A stretch of DNA of 64,000 nucleotides from CAXQZU01 sp964228555 (GTDB taxonomy: Bacteria > Planctomycetota > PLA2 > JAEUHO01): positions 1 to 64,000 of the forward strand of contig CAXQZU010000030.1 in the NCBI GenBank assembly GCA_964228555.1, given 5' to 3'. Position numbers and translations under genes: made by a program. The notes beneath the pieces were generated by a model, which made no database searches, was not told the DNA's origin, and was given only the letters and a program-made list of their open reading frames with translations. Below, piece after piece: positions 37,131 to 45,537 of the stretch (positions are counted from its first letter, which is position 1; every line of letters begins with the position of its first letter).

Positions 37131-38329
37131 ACGCAGCCCGCGCCTGCCTGCCGTGCCGCCTCGGGCTGGCACTCATGCTCGCCGCCCTCGCGAGCGGCTG
37201 CGGCGAGCCGGCGGGCGAGGGCACGGGCCGCGCAGGGGCCGGCGACGCCCGTGCACCGCAGCCCCCCGTGGCCCCGGCTGCCGCCGCCGCGACGCCGCGC
37301 GACGAGCGACTGCCCTTCACGCGCGCGGAGCAGTGCGGGCGCTGCCACACCGACATCTACGAGGAGTGGAAGGCCTCCTACCACGGCCTGGCGATGGTGG
37401 ACCCACTGTTCCTCGACCTCAGCGAGGGCGATGGGATCAACAAGGAGGAGTGCATCCGCTGCCACGCCCCGGTGCCCATCCGCGAGGTGGACTTCGTCAC
37501 GCCCATCGCGCGCACGGAGCATCGCGAGGACGCGATCTCCTGCCTCTCGTGCCACCAGTCGGGCACGCAGGTGGCCGGCCCCTTCGAGGGCTGCGTGGGC
37601 GAGTGCAATCCCGTCTACGACCCACAGCAGCGCGATCCGGTGAAGATGTGCTTCGGCTGCCACAACCAGCACGACACGGGCAACGAGTGGCTGGCCGGCC
37701 CGTGGTCGCCCGAGGCACCCGAGCCGCGCACCAAGCCGGCGATGACCTGCCTCGACTGCCACATGCCCGAGGTGGAGCGGCCCTTGGTGCAGGGAGGCGT
37801 GCCGCGCAAGGGCCGCCGCCACACGTGGCCCGGCGGCCACGACCTCGCCCAGCTGCGCAAGGCCGCCACGCTGGAGGTGGAGGTGCGCGAGGCCCCCGGC
37901 GGCGGGGTGCGCCTGCAGGGCTTCGTCACCAACGTGGGGGCGGGGCACTACCTGCCCACCGACGCGCGCCACCGCAGCTTCGACCTCTACTTCCGCCTGT
38001 GGGACGCCGATGGCCGCATCGTGCTGGACCCGCTGGATCCCAACCAGCAGGACCGTGCGCAGGTGGCCAAGTACCGCAAGAACTATCGCGGCTCGGGGCT
38101 GGTGGACACGCAGATCCCGCCGGGCGCGCGCGTGAGCGGGCTGGGCGATCGCTGGAAGGGCTATCTGGACCTGCCGGCGGGCGCGCGCGGCCGCGGCGAG
38201 GCGTGGCTGGTGTACCGGCTCACGCAAGCCGACATGCTCGACGCCTCCAGCCTCGACGACAGCCTGCCCTTCCAGCCCTACCGGGCGCGGCTCGTGCTGC
38301 GCACGCCCTTCAGCTACGGGGAGCGATGA
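37127..38329 (+). CDS. Pentaheme c-type cytochrome lipoprotein
   Basis: This 400-aa protein has a lipoprotein signal with Cys25 (lipobox ASGC) and five CxxCH heme-binding motifs at 70-74, 109-113, 139-143, 175-179 and 208-212. Extra histidines may be axial ligands. An additional Cys pair (CVGEC, 156-160) is present. The C-terminal half is beta-rich (GGVRLQGFVTNVGAGHYLPTD). The layout resembles cytochrome c554-like electron carriers. The redox partner is unknown. Confidence 0.9.
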   Translation: MNAARACLPCRLGLALMLAALASGCGEPAGEGTGRAGAGDARAPQPPVAPAAAAATPRDERLPFTRAEQCGRCHTDIYEEWKASYHGLAMVDPLFLDLSEGDGINKEECIRCHAPVPIREVDFVTPIARTEHREDAISCLSCHQSGTQVAGPFEGCVGECNPVYDPQQRDPVKMCFGCHNQHDTGNEWLAGPWSPEAPEPRTKPAMTCLDCHMPEVERPLVQGGVPRKGRRHTWPGGHDLAQLRKAATLEVEVREAPGGGVRLQGFVTNVGAGHYLPTDARHRSFDLYFRLWDADGRIVLDPLDPNQQDRAQVAKYRKNYRGSGLVDTQIPPGARVSGLGDRWKGYLDLPAGARGRGEAWLVYRLTQADMLDASSLDDSLPFQPYRARLVLRTPFSYGER

Positions 38330-39057
38330 GCATGCTGCGCGCTGGCGCTCGCGCCGTCCTCGCCGCCCTGCTGGCCACGGGCCTCTCGGCCTGCAGCGGC
38401 TCGGCCACGAATGCCTACGTGACGGTGCCGGACGCCGCGGTGCCCAGCGCCTCCGTGCGCGTGGGGCGGCTCGTGGGGGACCTGCTGGTCAACGACCGCG
38501 TGCGTTCCGCGGAAGCAGAGCGCGAGCTGCTCGCCCTGCAGGGCGAGGATCTCGCCGCGCTCGCCGCCCATGCCGCCACGATCCCCACCGAGCGCGACCC
38601 GCGCTGGCTGCACGTGCTGGACGAGCACGCCCTGTTCCCGGCCCTGGCGCTCGACCAGCGCATCGCCTTCCTGCTGTGGAAGGCCCGGCGCCCGGAGGCC
38701 TTCTACGTGATGAAGGCCCGTGCCGCCCTCACGGAGCAGGCCAAGCAAGACCCCACGCCGCTGCTGGCCGTCGTCGAGGCCGGCGTGAGCGGCGGCACGC
38801 AGGTGGCGCTGGCGCTCTCGCTGGCTGGACGCCACGAGGCCATCCCCGTGCTGCTGGACCGCTACGTGGAGGCCGAGGACGAGGAGGAGCGCCGCGCGCT
38901 GGTGGAAGCCCTGCGCGGGCTGCTGGGCGAGGAGACCCGCATCCGCGTGACCGCCTCGCGCGAGGAGCGCCGCCGGCGTGCCGAGGAACTGCTCCAGCGC
39001 TACCAGCTGGGACGCCAGGCGCCCGGCGCTGCCGTGGAGGGACCCGGGGGTGGCTAG
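38326..39057 (+). CDS. HEAT-like lipoprotein (243 aa)
   Basis: A lipoprotein leader ends in LSAC with Cys23. The mature part is helical and HEAT-like (VGRLVGDLLVNDRVRSAEAERELLAL, then ALALSLAGRHEAIPVLLDRYVEAEDEEERRALVEALRGLL), with a charged Glu/Arg-rich segment before the end. It overlaps the cytochrome gene by ATGA and precedes the TPR gene by four bases. Probably a membrane-anchored partner of the cytochrome; this is inference. Confidence 0.75.
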   Translation: MSMLRAGARAVLAALLATGLSACSGSATNAYVTVPDAAVPSASVRVGRLVGDLLVNDRVRSAEAERELLALQGEDLAALAAHAATIPTERDPRWLHVLDEHALFPALALDQRIAFLLWKARRPEAFYVMKARAALTEQAKQDPTPLLAVVEAGVSGGTQVALALSLAGRHEAIPVLLDRYVEAEDEEERRALVEALRGLLGEETRIRVTASREERRRRAEELLQRYQLGRQAPGAAVEGPGGG

Positions 39058-39061
39058 CCGC

Positions 39062-40672
39062 ATGCGCTGGTTGCTGGCCGTGGTGCTCGCCGGATCCCTC
39101 GGTGCAGCAGGCGCACGGCTCTCGACCGCCGGCGAGGAGGCGGCCGCCACGCCCGCCCAGCAACTGGCCGAGGCGCAGGCCTTGCTGGATCGCGGCGAGG
39201 CCGCTGCCGCCGAGGCCCTGCTGGGGCCGCTGGCTCGCATGCTGGGCGAGGCTCCCTCCAGCGACGCCGGGCTGCTGGAGCAGGCGCTGCTCTCGCTGGC
39301 CGGCGCCCGCCTCGCGCAAGGTCGCACCTATGCCGCCCTCGAGCCGCTGGAGGCCCTGGCGCGCAGCGGCAGTCCGCGCCATCTCGTCGCCTACGCCGAC
39401 GCACTGCTGGCGCATGCCCGGGCCGTGATGGCCTCCGAGGGCGCGCTGGGCACGCAGGTGGCACCCTTCCTCGAGGATGCACGGCGCTCGCTGGCCCGCG
39501 TGCCGCCCTCCGAGGCTGCGGCGCTGGGTGCGGGCTGGCTGGAGGGCGAGCAGGCCTACCTCGTGGGAAACCTCGCCCTTGCCGTGGAGCACTGGGACCG
39601 GGCGCAGGCTGCAGCGGACCCGCAGCGCGCCCCACGCTGGTACCTGGAGCGGCGTGCGCACGCGCTGTACGGGCTGGGCCGGCATGCGCAGGCGGCCGAG
39701 GCCTACGAGGCGCTGGGCCAGGTGCGAGGGGCCGCCGCCGCCTGGAGTGCCGCGCGCGAGGCCGAGCGCTCCCTCGCCCTGTATGCGCGCCTGCTCGAGC
39801 AGCAACCGGCGGACGAGGGGTTGCTGCAGGAGGCGCTGGCCGCGGCGCGTTTCTCGGGCGGCGAGGCGCGGCTGGAGGCCCTGCTGGCAGCGCTGGACCC
39901 GGCTGGCCCCGAGGCACGCGTGGCCCTCGTCCTGGCTCGCGCTCGGCTCAGGCTGGTCTTGCGCGACCGGGCTGGCGCCGTGGAACTGCTGGCCTCCACC
40001 CGCGAGGGGCTCACGGGACCCGGCCTCGCCCGGGTCTGTGCACAGGAGGCGGTCGCGCGCCTGGACGACCCCGCCCTCGACGAGGCGGGCCGGGAGCGGA
40101 TTGCGGGCCTGGTCCTGCAGGGGTGGGCGCAATCGCCGGCCGACCCCACGCTGGCCGGCCTGGCTGCCTACCTCGTGCAGCGCGACTTCCGCATCGCACC
40201 GAATGCGTGGCCCGACGCACGACCCATCCAGCGCGCCCTGCGGCTGCAGCGGGCCGCGGTCGAGGCCCTGCCCGAGGACCCGTTGGCGTGGGCCAACCTC
40301 GGCAACGTGGCGCGGCTGGCTGGGGGGCTGGATGAGGCCCTCGCCGCCTTCCAGCAGTCGCTGTCCTTGGGGGGGCCCGATGCAGGCACGCGCAACGACA
40401 TGGCGCTGGTGCTGCTGTCCCGGGGCGAGCGGGACGGTGCCGAGGCCGCCATGCGGCTGGCCCTCGAGGAAGACGCTGGGCAGCTCTCCGCGCGCCAGAA
40501 CCTCGCGCGACACCTGCACGTGCAGGGCCCGGCGCAGGCCCGGGAGGCACGCGCCCACCTGCTGGAGGCCGAGCGGCGGGCCAGGGCGGACGGCTCGCCC
40601 GCCCTGGTGTTCCGGTCCCTGTCCCTGAAGGCCTGGCGCGCCCAGCGGGGGCCCCTGGCCGGTCCGCGCTAG
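39062..40672 (+). CDS. Exported TPR protein
   Basis: This 536-aa protein has a hydrophobic start (MRWLLAVVLAGSLGAAGA) and a chain of TPR-like helices. Examples are LAEAQALLDRGEAAAAEALLGPLA, ALYGLGRHAQAAEAYEALGQVRGA and PLAWANLGNVARLAGGLDEALAAFQQSLSL. An upstream GTG at 39050 is also possible. It ends the six-gene unit that starts at 32716. TPR arrays bind proteins, so assembly or docking of the cytochrome lipoprotein is a reasonable guess. Confidence 0.78.
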   Translation: MRWLLAVVLAGSLGAAGARLSTAGEEAAATPAQQLAEAQALLDRGEAAAAEALLGPLARMLGEAPSSDAGLLEQALLSLAGARLAQGRTYAALEPLEALARSGSPRHLVAYADALLAHARAVMASEGALGTQVAPFLEDARRSLARVPPSEAAALGAGWLEGEQAYLVGNLALAVEHWDRAQAAADPQRAPRWYLERRAHALYGLGRHAQAAEAYEALGQVRGAAAAWSAAREAERSLALYARLLEQQPADEGLLQEALAAARFSGGEARLEALLAALDPAGPEARVALVLARARLRLVLRDRAGAVELLASTREGLTGPGLARVCAQEAVARLDDPALDEAGRERIAGLVLQGWAQSPADPTLAGLAAYLVQRDFRIAPNAWPDARPIQRALRLQRAAVEALPEDPLAWANLGNVARLAGGLDEALAAFQQSLSLGGPDAGTRNDMALVLLSRGERDGAEAAMRLALEEDAGQLSARQNLARHLHVQGPAQAREARAHLLEAERRARADGSPALVFRSLSLKAWRAQRGPLAGPR

Positions 40673-40722
40673 CCGCCAGGCGCGCCCATCTCGAGGGGCT
40701 GCGCGCAGGCCCCCGCCGCCCG

Positions 40723-40728
40723 TAAGAT
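40723..40728 (+). promoter_or_regulatory. Candidate -10 element TAAGAT
   Basis: TAAGAT lies 43 bases before the ATG at 40772. The leader ends with CCGGAGACCCGC, containing a GGAG ribosome binding site. Confidence 0.4.
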
Positions 40729-40771
40729 GCGCCGCGCCCGGCTTGCTGGCCGGCGGCCCCCGGAGACCCGC

Positions 40772-42304
40772 ATGGCGCTGCCCTCCCGACGTCCCAAGGC
40801 CCTGCTGGTGGCCGCCATGCTGCTGGCCGCGGCGTGCTGGCCGGGGGCGGCCCGTGCCGAGGACAAGCCGCTGGACCCCAAGCTGGCGGCCGAGCTGGCT
40901 AAGGCGATGCGGGCCTACCTGCAGCTGGATGCCGATCCCTACAACGGCCGGGAGGCCACCCGTGCGGCCATCGCCAAGATCGAGGCCGCCGGCGGGCCCA
41001 AGATCCTGGCGGACATGGCCGCCCTGCGGCGTGCCACCGACCAGGGCCGCGACTTTGATGCCGACTACCGCGACCGCAAGTGGCAGAAGCAGGAGGCCAA
41101 CACCGAGGTCAACGAGGGCAAGGCGGCCATCAGCGTCTCGCGTCCCGACCGGCTGCGGCTGGCCTTCTCCGTGCCCAAGAAGGACTACTCCGATGCGGCG
41201 CTGGCCAAGGTGCCGCGCGTGGATGCCTTCCCCACGCTGATCACCTTGATCGAGGAGAAGGATTACACGGGCAAGAAGTTCCCGGGCGAGGAGGTCATCG
41301 CCCGCCGCTACGGCACGCTGAAGGATGTCACCGACAGGTGGCTGCTGTTCGCCCCCGTGGCCGTGCGCGGCAACTACATCGAGGACGGCAAGGTCCGCCA
41401 GCTGTTCTACACCGCGCAGTTCAAGGACTTCTACCAGCGCTTCCACGTCGACTTCGAGCGCGTGGTGGTGGACGGGGACGCGACGACGGCCACCACGATC
41501 GCGGCCAGCCAGCCGTACATGTACGCAGGCATCGTGCTGCGGCGCCCGCTGGTGGGCGAGCCCAAGGTGGATGCAGACGTGGTCACGAACTACGCCCACG
41601 TGCCGGTCTACGTGGTGGGCTGCCCGCACATCGAGGCCGCCCTCAAGGAGGCGGGGCACCCGGACGTCACGCGCGGCGACGAGGCCGGCCTGCCGGCGTG
41701 GCTGGCCCAGCGCAAGCGCGTGATGCCGCGCAAGTTCACCTGGCGGGTCAAGGCCAGCGACCAGGTCTTCGCCAACTGGATGTGGTTCGCGCCTGACTGG
41801 AGCCAGGAGGACCGCCGGCTGACGGTCGAGGTCGTGGACACCGCCGAGGACCCCAACACCGTGCGCATCACGACGCGCGGGATCCTCGACCTGACCTGCC
41901 TGCTCAACGACGACATCGTGGACCTCGGGCGCGAGGTGCGCTTCGTGATCAACGGCAAGGAGGTCGCCAAGGAGCGGCTGGAGCGCACGCTGGAGCGCGT
42001 GTTCGACCGTCCGCCCGTCAAGGCCCGCGAGGCCGTGTTCTACGGCTTGCTGTTCACGGCGCTCAGCCAGCAGATGTTCGCGCCGGCCGCCGACGAGACG
42101 GCAGCGCCCGCCACGCCGGCGGCCCCGGTGGACCCGGCTCGCGAGGAGAAGGCGCGCGGCTGGCTGGTCAAGGCCGAGGAGCTCGCGGCCGGCGGCAACA
42201 AGGAGAAGGCCATCGAGATCCTCCAGAAGCTGCTCAAGGACCTGGGCGACACCGCGACGGCGGCCGAGGCAAGCAAGCGCCTCGTGGAACTGCAGGGCAA
42301 GTAG
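40772..42304 (+). CDS. Exported protein of unknown function with C-terminal TPR-like helices
   Basis: This 510-aa protein has a signal peptide cleaved near AARA-EDK (residue 29). The middle is mixed alpha/beta (AISVSRPDRLRLAFSVPKKDYS; VVTNYAHVPVYVVGCPHIEAAL). A beta-sandwich-like piece (KASDQVFANWMWFAPDW, ILDLTCLLNDDIVDLGREVRFVINGKEV) follows. The end has a TPR-like pair (WLVKAEELAAGGNKEKAIEILQKLL). I do not recognise a catalytic motif. It has its own promoter and is followed by the spermidine-synthase-like gene after 13 bases. Confidence 0.78.
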   Translation: MALPSRRPKALLVAAMLLAAACWPGAARAEDKPLDPKLAAELAKAMRAYLQLDADPYNGREATRAAIAKIEAAGGPKILADMAALRRATDQGRDFDADYRDRKWQKQEANTEVNEGKAAISVSRPDRLRLAFSVPKKDYSDAALAKVPRVDAFPTLITLIEEKDYTGKKFPGEEVIARRYGTLKDVTDRWLLFAPVAVRGNYIEDGKVRQLFYTAQFKDFYQRFHVDFERVVVDGDATTATTIAASQPYMYAGIVLRRPLVGEPKVDADVVTNYAHVPVYVVGCPHIEAALKEAGHPDVTRGDEAGLPAWLAQRKRVMPRKFTWRVKASDQVFANWMWFAPDWSQEDRRLTVEVVDTAEDPNTVRITTRGILDLTCLLNDDIVDLGREVRFVINGKEVAKERLERTLERVFDRPPVKAREAVFYGLLFTALSQQMFAPAADETAAPATPAAPVDPAREEKARGWLVKAEELAAGGNKEKAIEILQKLLKDLGDTATAAEASKRLVELQGK

Positions 42305-42317
42305 CCCGGGGGGACGC

Positions 42318-44630
42318 GTGCCGGTGGCCCCCGACCCCGGCCCGCAGCGAGCCGCGCTTCCCTGGAGGGCGGTGGTGGCGTGCGGGCTGGCAGGGCTGGC
42401 CGTGACCGTGCTCGAGCTGGCTGCAGCACGGGCGCTGGCCCCGCACTTCGGCCAGTCGGTGCACGTGTGGGCTGCCGTGATCGGCGTGATGCTGGGCGCG
42501 CGGGCGCTGGGCTACACGCTGGGCGCCCGCTGGGCCGAGGCCGGCGGTGCGCCGCGCGCGCCCCGGGCGGCCCTGCTGGTGGGCATGGGCTGGCTCGTGG
42601 CCGCACGCCTCGCTGCGCCCGCCGTGTGCGCGGGGCTGGTGCCCACCGGCCTGCCCACGCTGGACAGCCTGCCCATCGGCCTGCGCGGAAGCGTGCTGGC
42701 CACGCTGGTGCTGTACGCCGTGCCGGTGGGCGTGCTGGGCGTGGTCAGCCCCTGGCTGGTGCGTGCGGCCGATGGTGGGACGGGCACCGGGCGCCACGCC
42801 GGCTTCCTGCTCGCCGCGGGCACGGTGGGCAGCTTGCTGGGTTGCGCACTCACCCCGCTGTGGCTGCTGCAGGTGCTGGGCACGACCCACACGCTGGATG
42901 TCGCCCTGTGCCTGATGGGGGCGGCGTGGCTCTCGCTGCACGGCGTGGCCCTGCCCGGACGGGCGCTGCCGGCAGTCGCCAGGGCCGGTGGCGTCGCCGC
43001 ATCGGGCATGCCCTTGCTGCTGGCCTTCGCGGCCGGGTTCGTCACCCTGGCGGCCGAGCTCGTGGCCGTGCGGCTGTTCTGCCCCTGGTTCGGGCAGAGC
43101 AACCGGATCTGGGCCAACACGATCGGCGTGATCCTCTTCGCGCTGGCGCTGGGTGCATGGTGGGGCGAGCGCCTGGCGCGGGCGCGCGATCCGCGCCACG
43201 CGCTGGGCGCGGTGCTGCTGGCTGCAGGGCTGGCCTTGCTGCCGGCTGTCGTGCTGGGCCCGGCGTTGTGCGAGGCGCTCGCGCCCCGCGGCATCGACAG
43301 CATGCGCATCCTGCCGGTGGCCTTCGCGGGCAGCCTGGCCGCCACGCTGCTGCTGTTCGGGCTGCCCACCCTGCTGCTGGGGGCCGTGGCGCCGCTGGTG
43401 GTGCACCTGCTGGCGCCCACGCTGGGTGCGGGGCGGGCCAGCGGCCGCACCAGCGCTGCCGGCACGCTGGGAGCGCTGGCCGGCACCTTCGCCGGGCCCC
43501 TGCTGCTGGTGCCCGGGCTGGGCTCGCGTCTCGCGCTGGTGGCCCTCGCAGCACCCCTGCTGCTGGGAGCCGCCTGGTCGCTGGGCCTGCGGCCGCAGCG
43601 CCTCGCCTGCGCGCTGGCCGGGAGCGCGGCCCTGCTGCTGGCCCTGCTGCTGCCCCGGCCCGTGGTGCGCGAGCATCCGGGGCAGCTCGACGAGGTGGAG
43701 AGCGCCTACCAGACGGTACGTGCCGTGCGCGAGAGCATCGGGGTGCTCGAGCCCGGTGGCGTGCCCAGCGCCGGCGGCGTCGAGGGCCGCGCAGAGGCCG
43801 TGTTCCTGCGCCACGACGAGGATGCGGAGACCTACCAGAGCGTGTGGATGGAGCGGGACGGCGAGCGCGTGCTCACGGGCGGGCGCTACTACGAGCAGAT
43901 GGCGCTGGGCGCTCGCCTGGCCCTGCCCGCAGCCTCGGACGGCACGCTGCGGGTGCTGCTGATCGGCTACGCCGGCGGGGGAGTGCACCGTGCGCTGCGC
44001 GTGGCCCTGCCGGCTCCCGTGCGGCTGGAGGTGGTGGGCGTGGAGATCGATCCCGCCGTGGTGGAGGTGTCGCGCCGCCACCTCGCGCTGGGACGGCTCG
44101 AGGGTCCCGACCTGCGGCTCGTGACAGGCGAGGACGCACGCACCGTGGTGAACGCCCTGCCACCCGAGGAGCGCTTCGACCTCGTGCTGGTGGACGCCTA
44201 CGCCCGCACCAACTACATCCCGTTCCAGCTGGCCACCCAGGAGTTCTTCGCGCGCGTGCGCTCGCACCTCGCGCCCGGCGGGTGGGTGGGTGTCAACGTG
44301 CTGGGCACGGGCATGCAGGGGCCGGTGTGCCGCGCCGTGGCCGCCACGCTGGACCGCGCCGTGGGTCCCACCTGGCTGCACCCCAACCTCTGGTTCCCGG
44401 GCAACGTGATCCTGTGGAGCAACGCCGAGGGGCGCGTGCCCGAGGTGCACGAGGCGCGCGCCGCGCAGGCAGGCACGCCTGCCTTCCCGCTGCACCCCAT
44501 GCTGGAGGTGTCGGCCTTCGCGCTGGAACGCTACGCGGTGCGGCACGTGCCGGCCACCGAGGGCAGCCTCGTGCTCACGGACGACCTGAGCCCCTCGGAC
44601 CTGCTGGCCGACCGGGAGATGGGCCTGTGA
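42318..44630 (+). CDS. Membrane-fused spermidine synthase-like protein
   Basis: This 770-aa protein has two related multi-helix membrane halves; the matching motifs are FGQSVHVWAAVIGVMLGARALG (from residue 44) and FGQSNRIWANTIGVILFALALG (from 258). A C-terminal aminopropyltransferase-like domain has RYYEQMALG, the nucleotide loop GYAGGGVHRAL (about 550), EIDPAVVEVSRRH, LVDAY and FARVRSHLAPGGWVGVN. Such fusions are widespread and poorly understood; a polyamine product is not proven. The GTG start lacks a strong ribosome binding site, and the stop overlaps the next gene (GTGA). Confidence 0.87.
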   Translation: MPVAPDPGPQRAALPWRAVVACGLAGLAVTVLELAAARALAPHFGQSVHVWAAVIGVMLGARALGYTLGARWAEAGGAPRAPRAALLVGMGWLVAARLAAPAVCAGLVPTGLPTLDSLPIGLRGSVLATLVLYAVPVGVLGVVSPWLVRAADGGTGTGRHAGFLLAAGTVGSLLGCALTPLWLLQVLGTTHTLDVALCLMGAAWLSLHGVALPGRALPAVARAGGVAASGMPLLLAFAAGFVTLAAELVAVRLFCPWFGQSNRIWANTIGVILFALALGAWWGERLARARDPRHALGAVLLAAGLALLPAVVLGPALCEALAPRGIDSMRILPVAFAGSLAATLLLFGLPTLLLGAVAPLVVHLLAPTLGAGRASGRTSAAGTLGALAGTFAGPLLLVPGLGSRLALVALAAPLLLGAAWSLGLRPQRLACALAGSAALLLALLLPRPVVREHPGQLDEVESAYQTVRAVRESIGVLEPGGVPSAGGVEGRAEAVFLRHDEDAETYQSVWMERDGERVLTGGRYYEQMALGARLALPAASDGTLRVLLIGYAGGGVHRALRVALPAPVRLEVVGVEIDPAVVEVSRRHLALGRLEGPDLRLVTGEDARTVVNALPPEERFDLVLVDAYARTNYIPFQLATQEFFARVRSHLAPGGWVGVNVLGTGMQGPVCRAVAATLDRAVGPTWLHPNLWFPGNVILWSNAEGRVPEVHEARAAQAGTPAFPLHPMLEVSAFALERYAVRHVPATEGSLVLTDDLSPSDLLADREMGL

Positions 44631-45289
44631 GGCTGGCACGCCGCTCCCTGCTGCCGTGGGCCGTGGTGCTCGCGGGCCTCGCCGCCGGAGCCGCCCCCGT
44701 GCATGCCGACGGCGACGAGGCGTGGAGGCAGGCGGGCTCGGCCGGGCTGGAGGGCCGCTGGCACGACGCGCGTGCCTCCGGCGCCGAGGAGGCCTGGGCG
44801 TGGCGCCCGTGGGTCGAGGTGGACGCAGGGGGTGCGGTGCGCAGGGCGCCGGGCGAGGCTGCCTACGCGCCGCCCCCGGGCACGCAGGTGCCCGCCGAGC
44901 CTGGCCTGCGGGTGGGGGACCTCCGTGCCCGGATCGCCGGCGCCGGGCCGGCGCTCGACCCGACCCACCCACGGGCGCTGCTGGACCGCCTCTGGCGGGA
45001 CCGGCTGTGGCGCGAGGCCCGCGGCATGGCCCGGCTGCCCTCGGAGAGCCCCCTGCAGGACCTCAAGGCGGACGAGCAGGTGGCCTACCAGCTCTCCGTG
45101 CAGGACTACGTCTTCCGCCCGCCGCCGCCCGAGCAGCACCCCGACACGGCCTACGCGGCCGAGCAGGGGCGACGCCGCCAGGCTGCCGAGGACCTGCGCG
45201 AGCAATCGCAGGCGCTGGCGGGGGCCGGGGCGGCTGTGCTGCTGGTGCTGGGGCTATGGACCGGGCTGCGCCTGCGGCCCAAGGCCTAG
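44627..45289 (+). CDS. Signal-anchored membrane protein (220 aa)
   Basis: The GTG start overlaps the preceding stop (GTGA). A signal peptide (LPWAVVLAGLAAGAAPVHA) is followed by a charged Ala/Trp/Pro-rich region and a C-terminal transmembrane segment (LAGAGAAVLLVLGLWTGLRLR). No family was recognised. It is the last + gene before the probable dif site. Confidence 0.7.
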   Translation: MRLARRSLLPWAVVLAGLAAGAAPVHADGDEAWRQAGSAGLEGRWHDARASGAEEAWAWRPWVEVDAGGAVRRAPGEAAYAPPPGTQVPAEPGLRVGDLRARIAGAGPALDPTHPRALLDRLWRDRLWREARGMARLPSESPLQDLKADEQVAYQLSVQDYVFRPPPPEQHPDTAYAAEQGRRRQAAEDLREQSQALAGAGAAVLLVLGLWTGLRLRPKA

Positions 45290-45301
45290 GCCGTCCACGC
45301 A

Positions 45302-45317
45302 GGCCGCCGAGGCGGCC
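45302..45317. terminator. Hairpin after the last + gene
   Basis: GGCCGCC and GGCGGCC form a 7-bp inverted repeat with a two-base loop, 13 bases after the stop codon at 45289. It is a candidate terminator without a T run. Confidence 0.4.
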
Positions 45318-45346
45318 CAGCTGGCGAGCCCGCCGCCGCGCGGCCT

Positions 45347-45411
45347 GCCTGCCGGGCTGTCAACGCAACATAAGATCCATTATCAGAAGTAGAAGGGGGA
45401 GCCCGGCGGGC
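45347..45411. repeat. 12-bp inverted repeat flanking the dif-like site
   Basis: GCCTGCCGGGCT (45347-45358) and AGCCCGGCGGGC (45400-45411) match as an inverted repeat at 11 of 12 positions; the exception would be a G-U pair in RNA. The 41 bases between them hold the AT-rich dif-like sequence. It could also end transcription from both sides. Confidence 0.6.
45363..45390 (-). other. dif: Probable dif site (XerC/XerD recombination site)
   Basis: Read on the minus strand, the arms are ACTTCTGATAA (XerC side), TGGATC (6-bp centre) and TTATGTTGCGT (XerD side). The ATAA/TTAT inner dyad, the 11-6-11 layout and the TTATGTT half-arm match known dif sites; 18 of 28 positions match either E. coli or B. 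subtilis dif as I remember them. Only 10 of 28 bases are G or C in an otherwise very GC-rich region. It lies between convergent gene blocks, where replication should end. Confidence 0.72.
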
Positions 45412-45498
45412 CGCCAGAGGCCCGGCTTGGCGCGACGGGCCGGTGCCCGTGGGATGCCCGCACGGCTCGCCGCAGTGCCCTGCGCGCCCTCCGTGCGT

Positions 45499-45533
45499 GC
45501 CGGGCCGCGGACGGGCACGGCCGCCCGCCCGGC
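45499..45533. terminator. Candidate terminator after the second VWA gene
   Basis: GCCGGGC (45499-45505) and GCCCGGC (45527-45533) form a 7-bp stem around a GC-rich loop, beginning five bases after the VWA stop on the minus strand. Confidence 0.35.
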
Positions 45534-45537
45534 CCGG

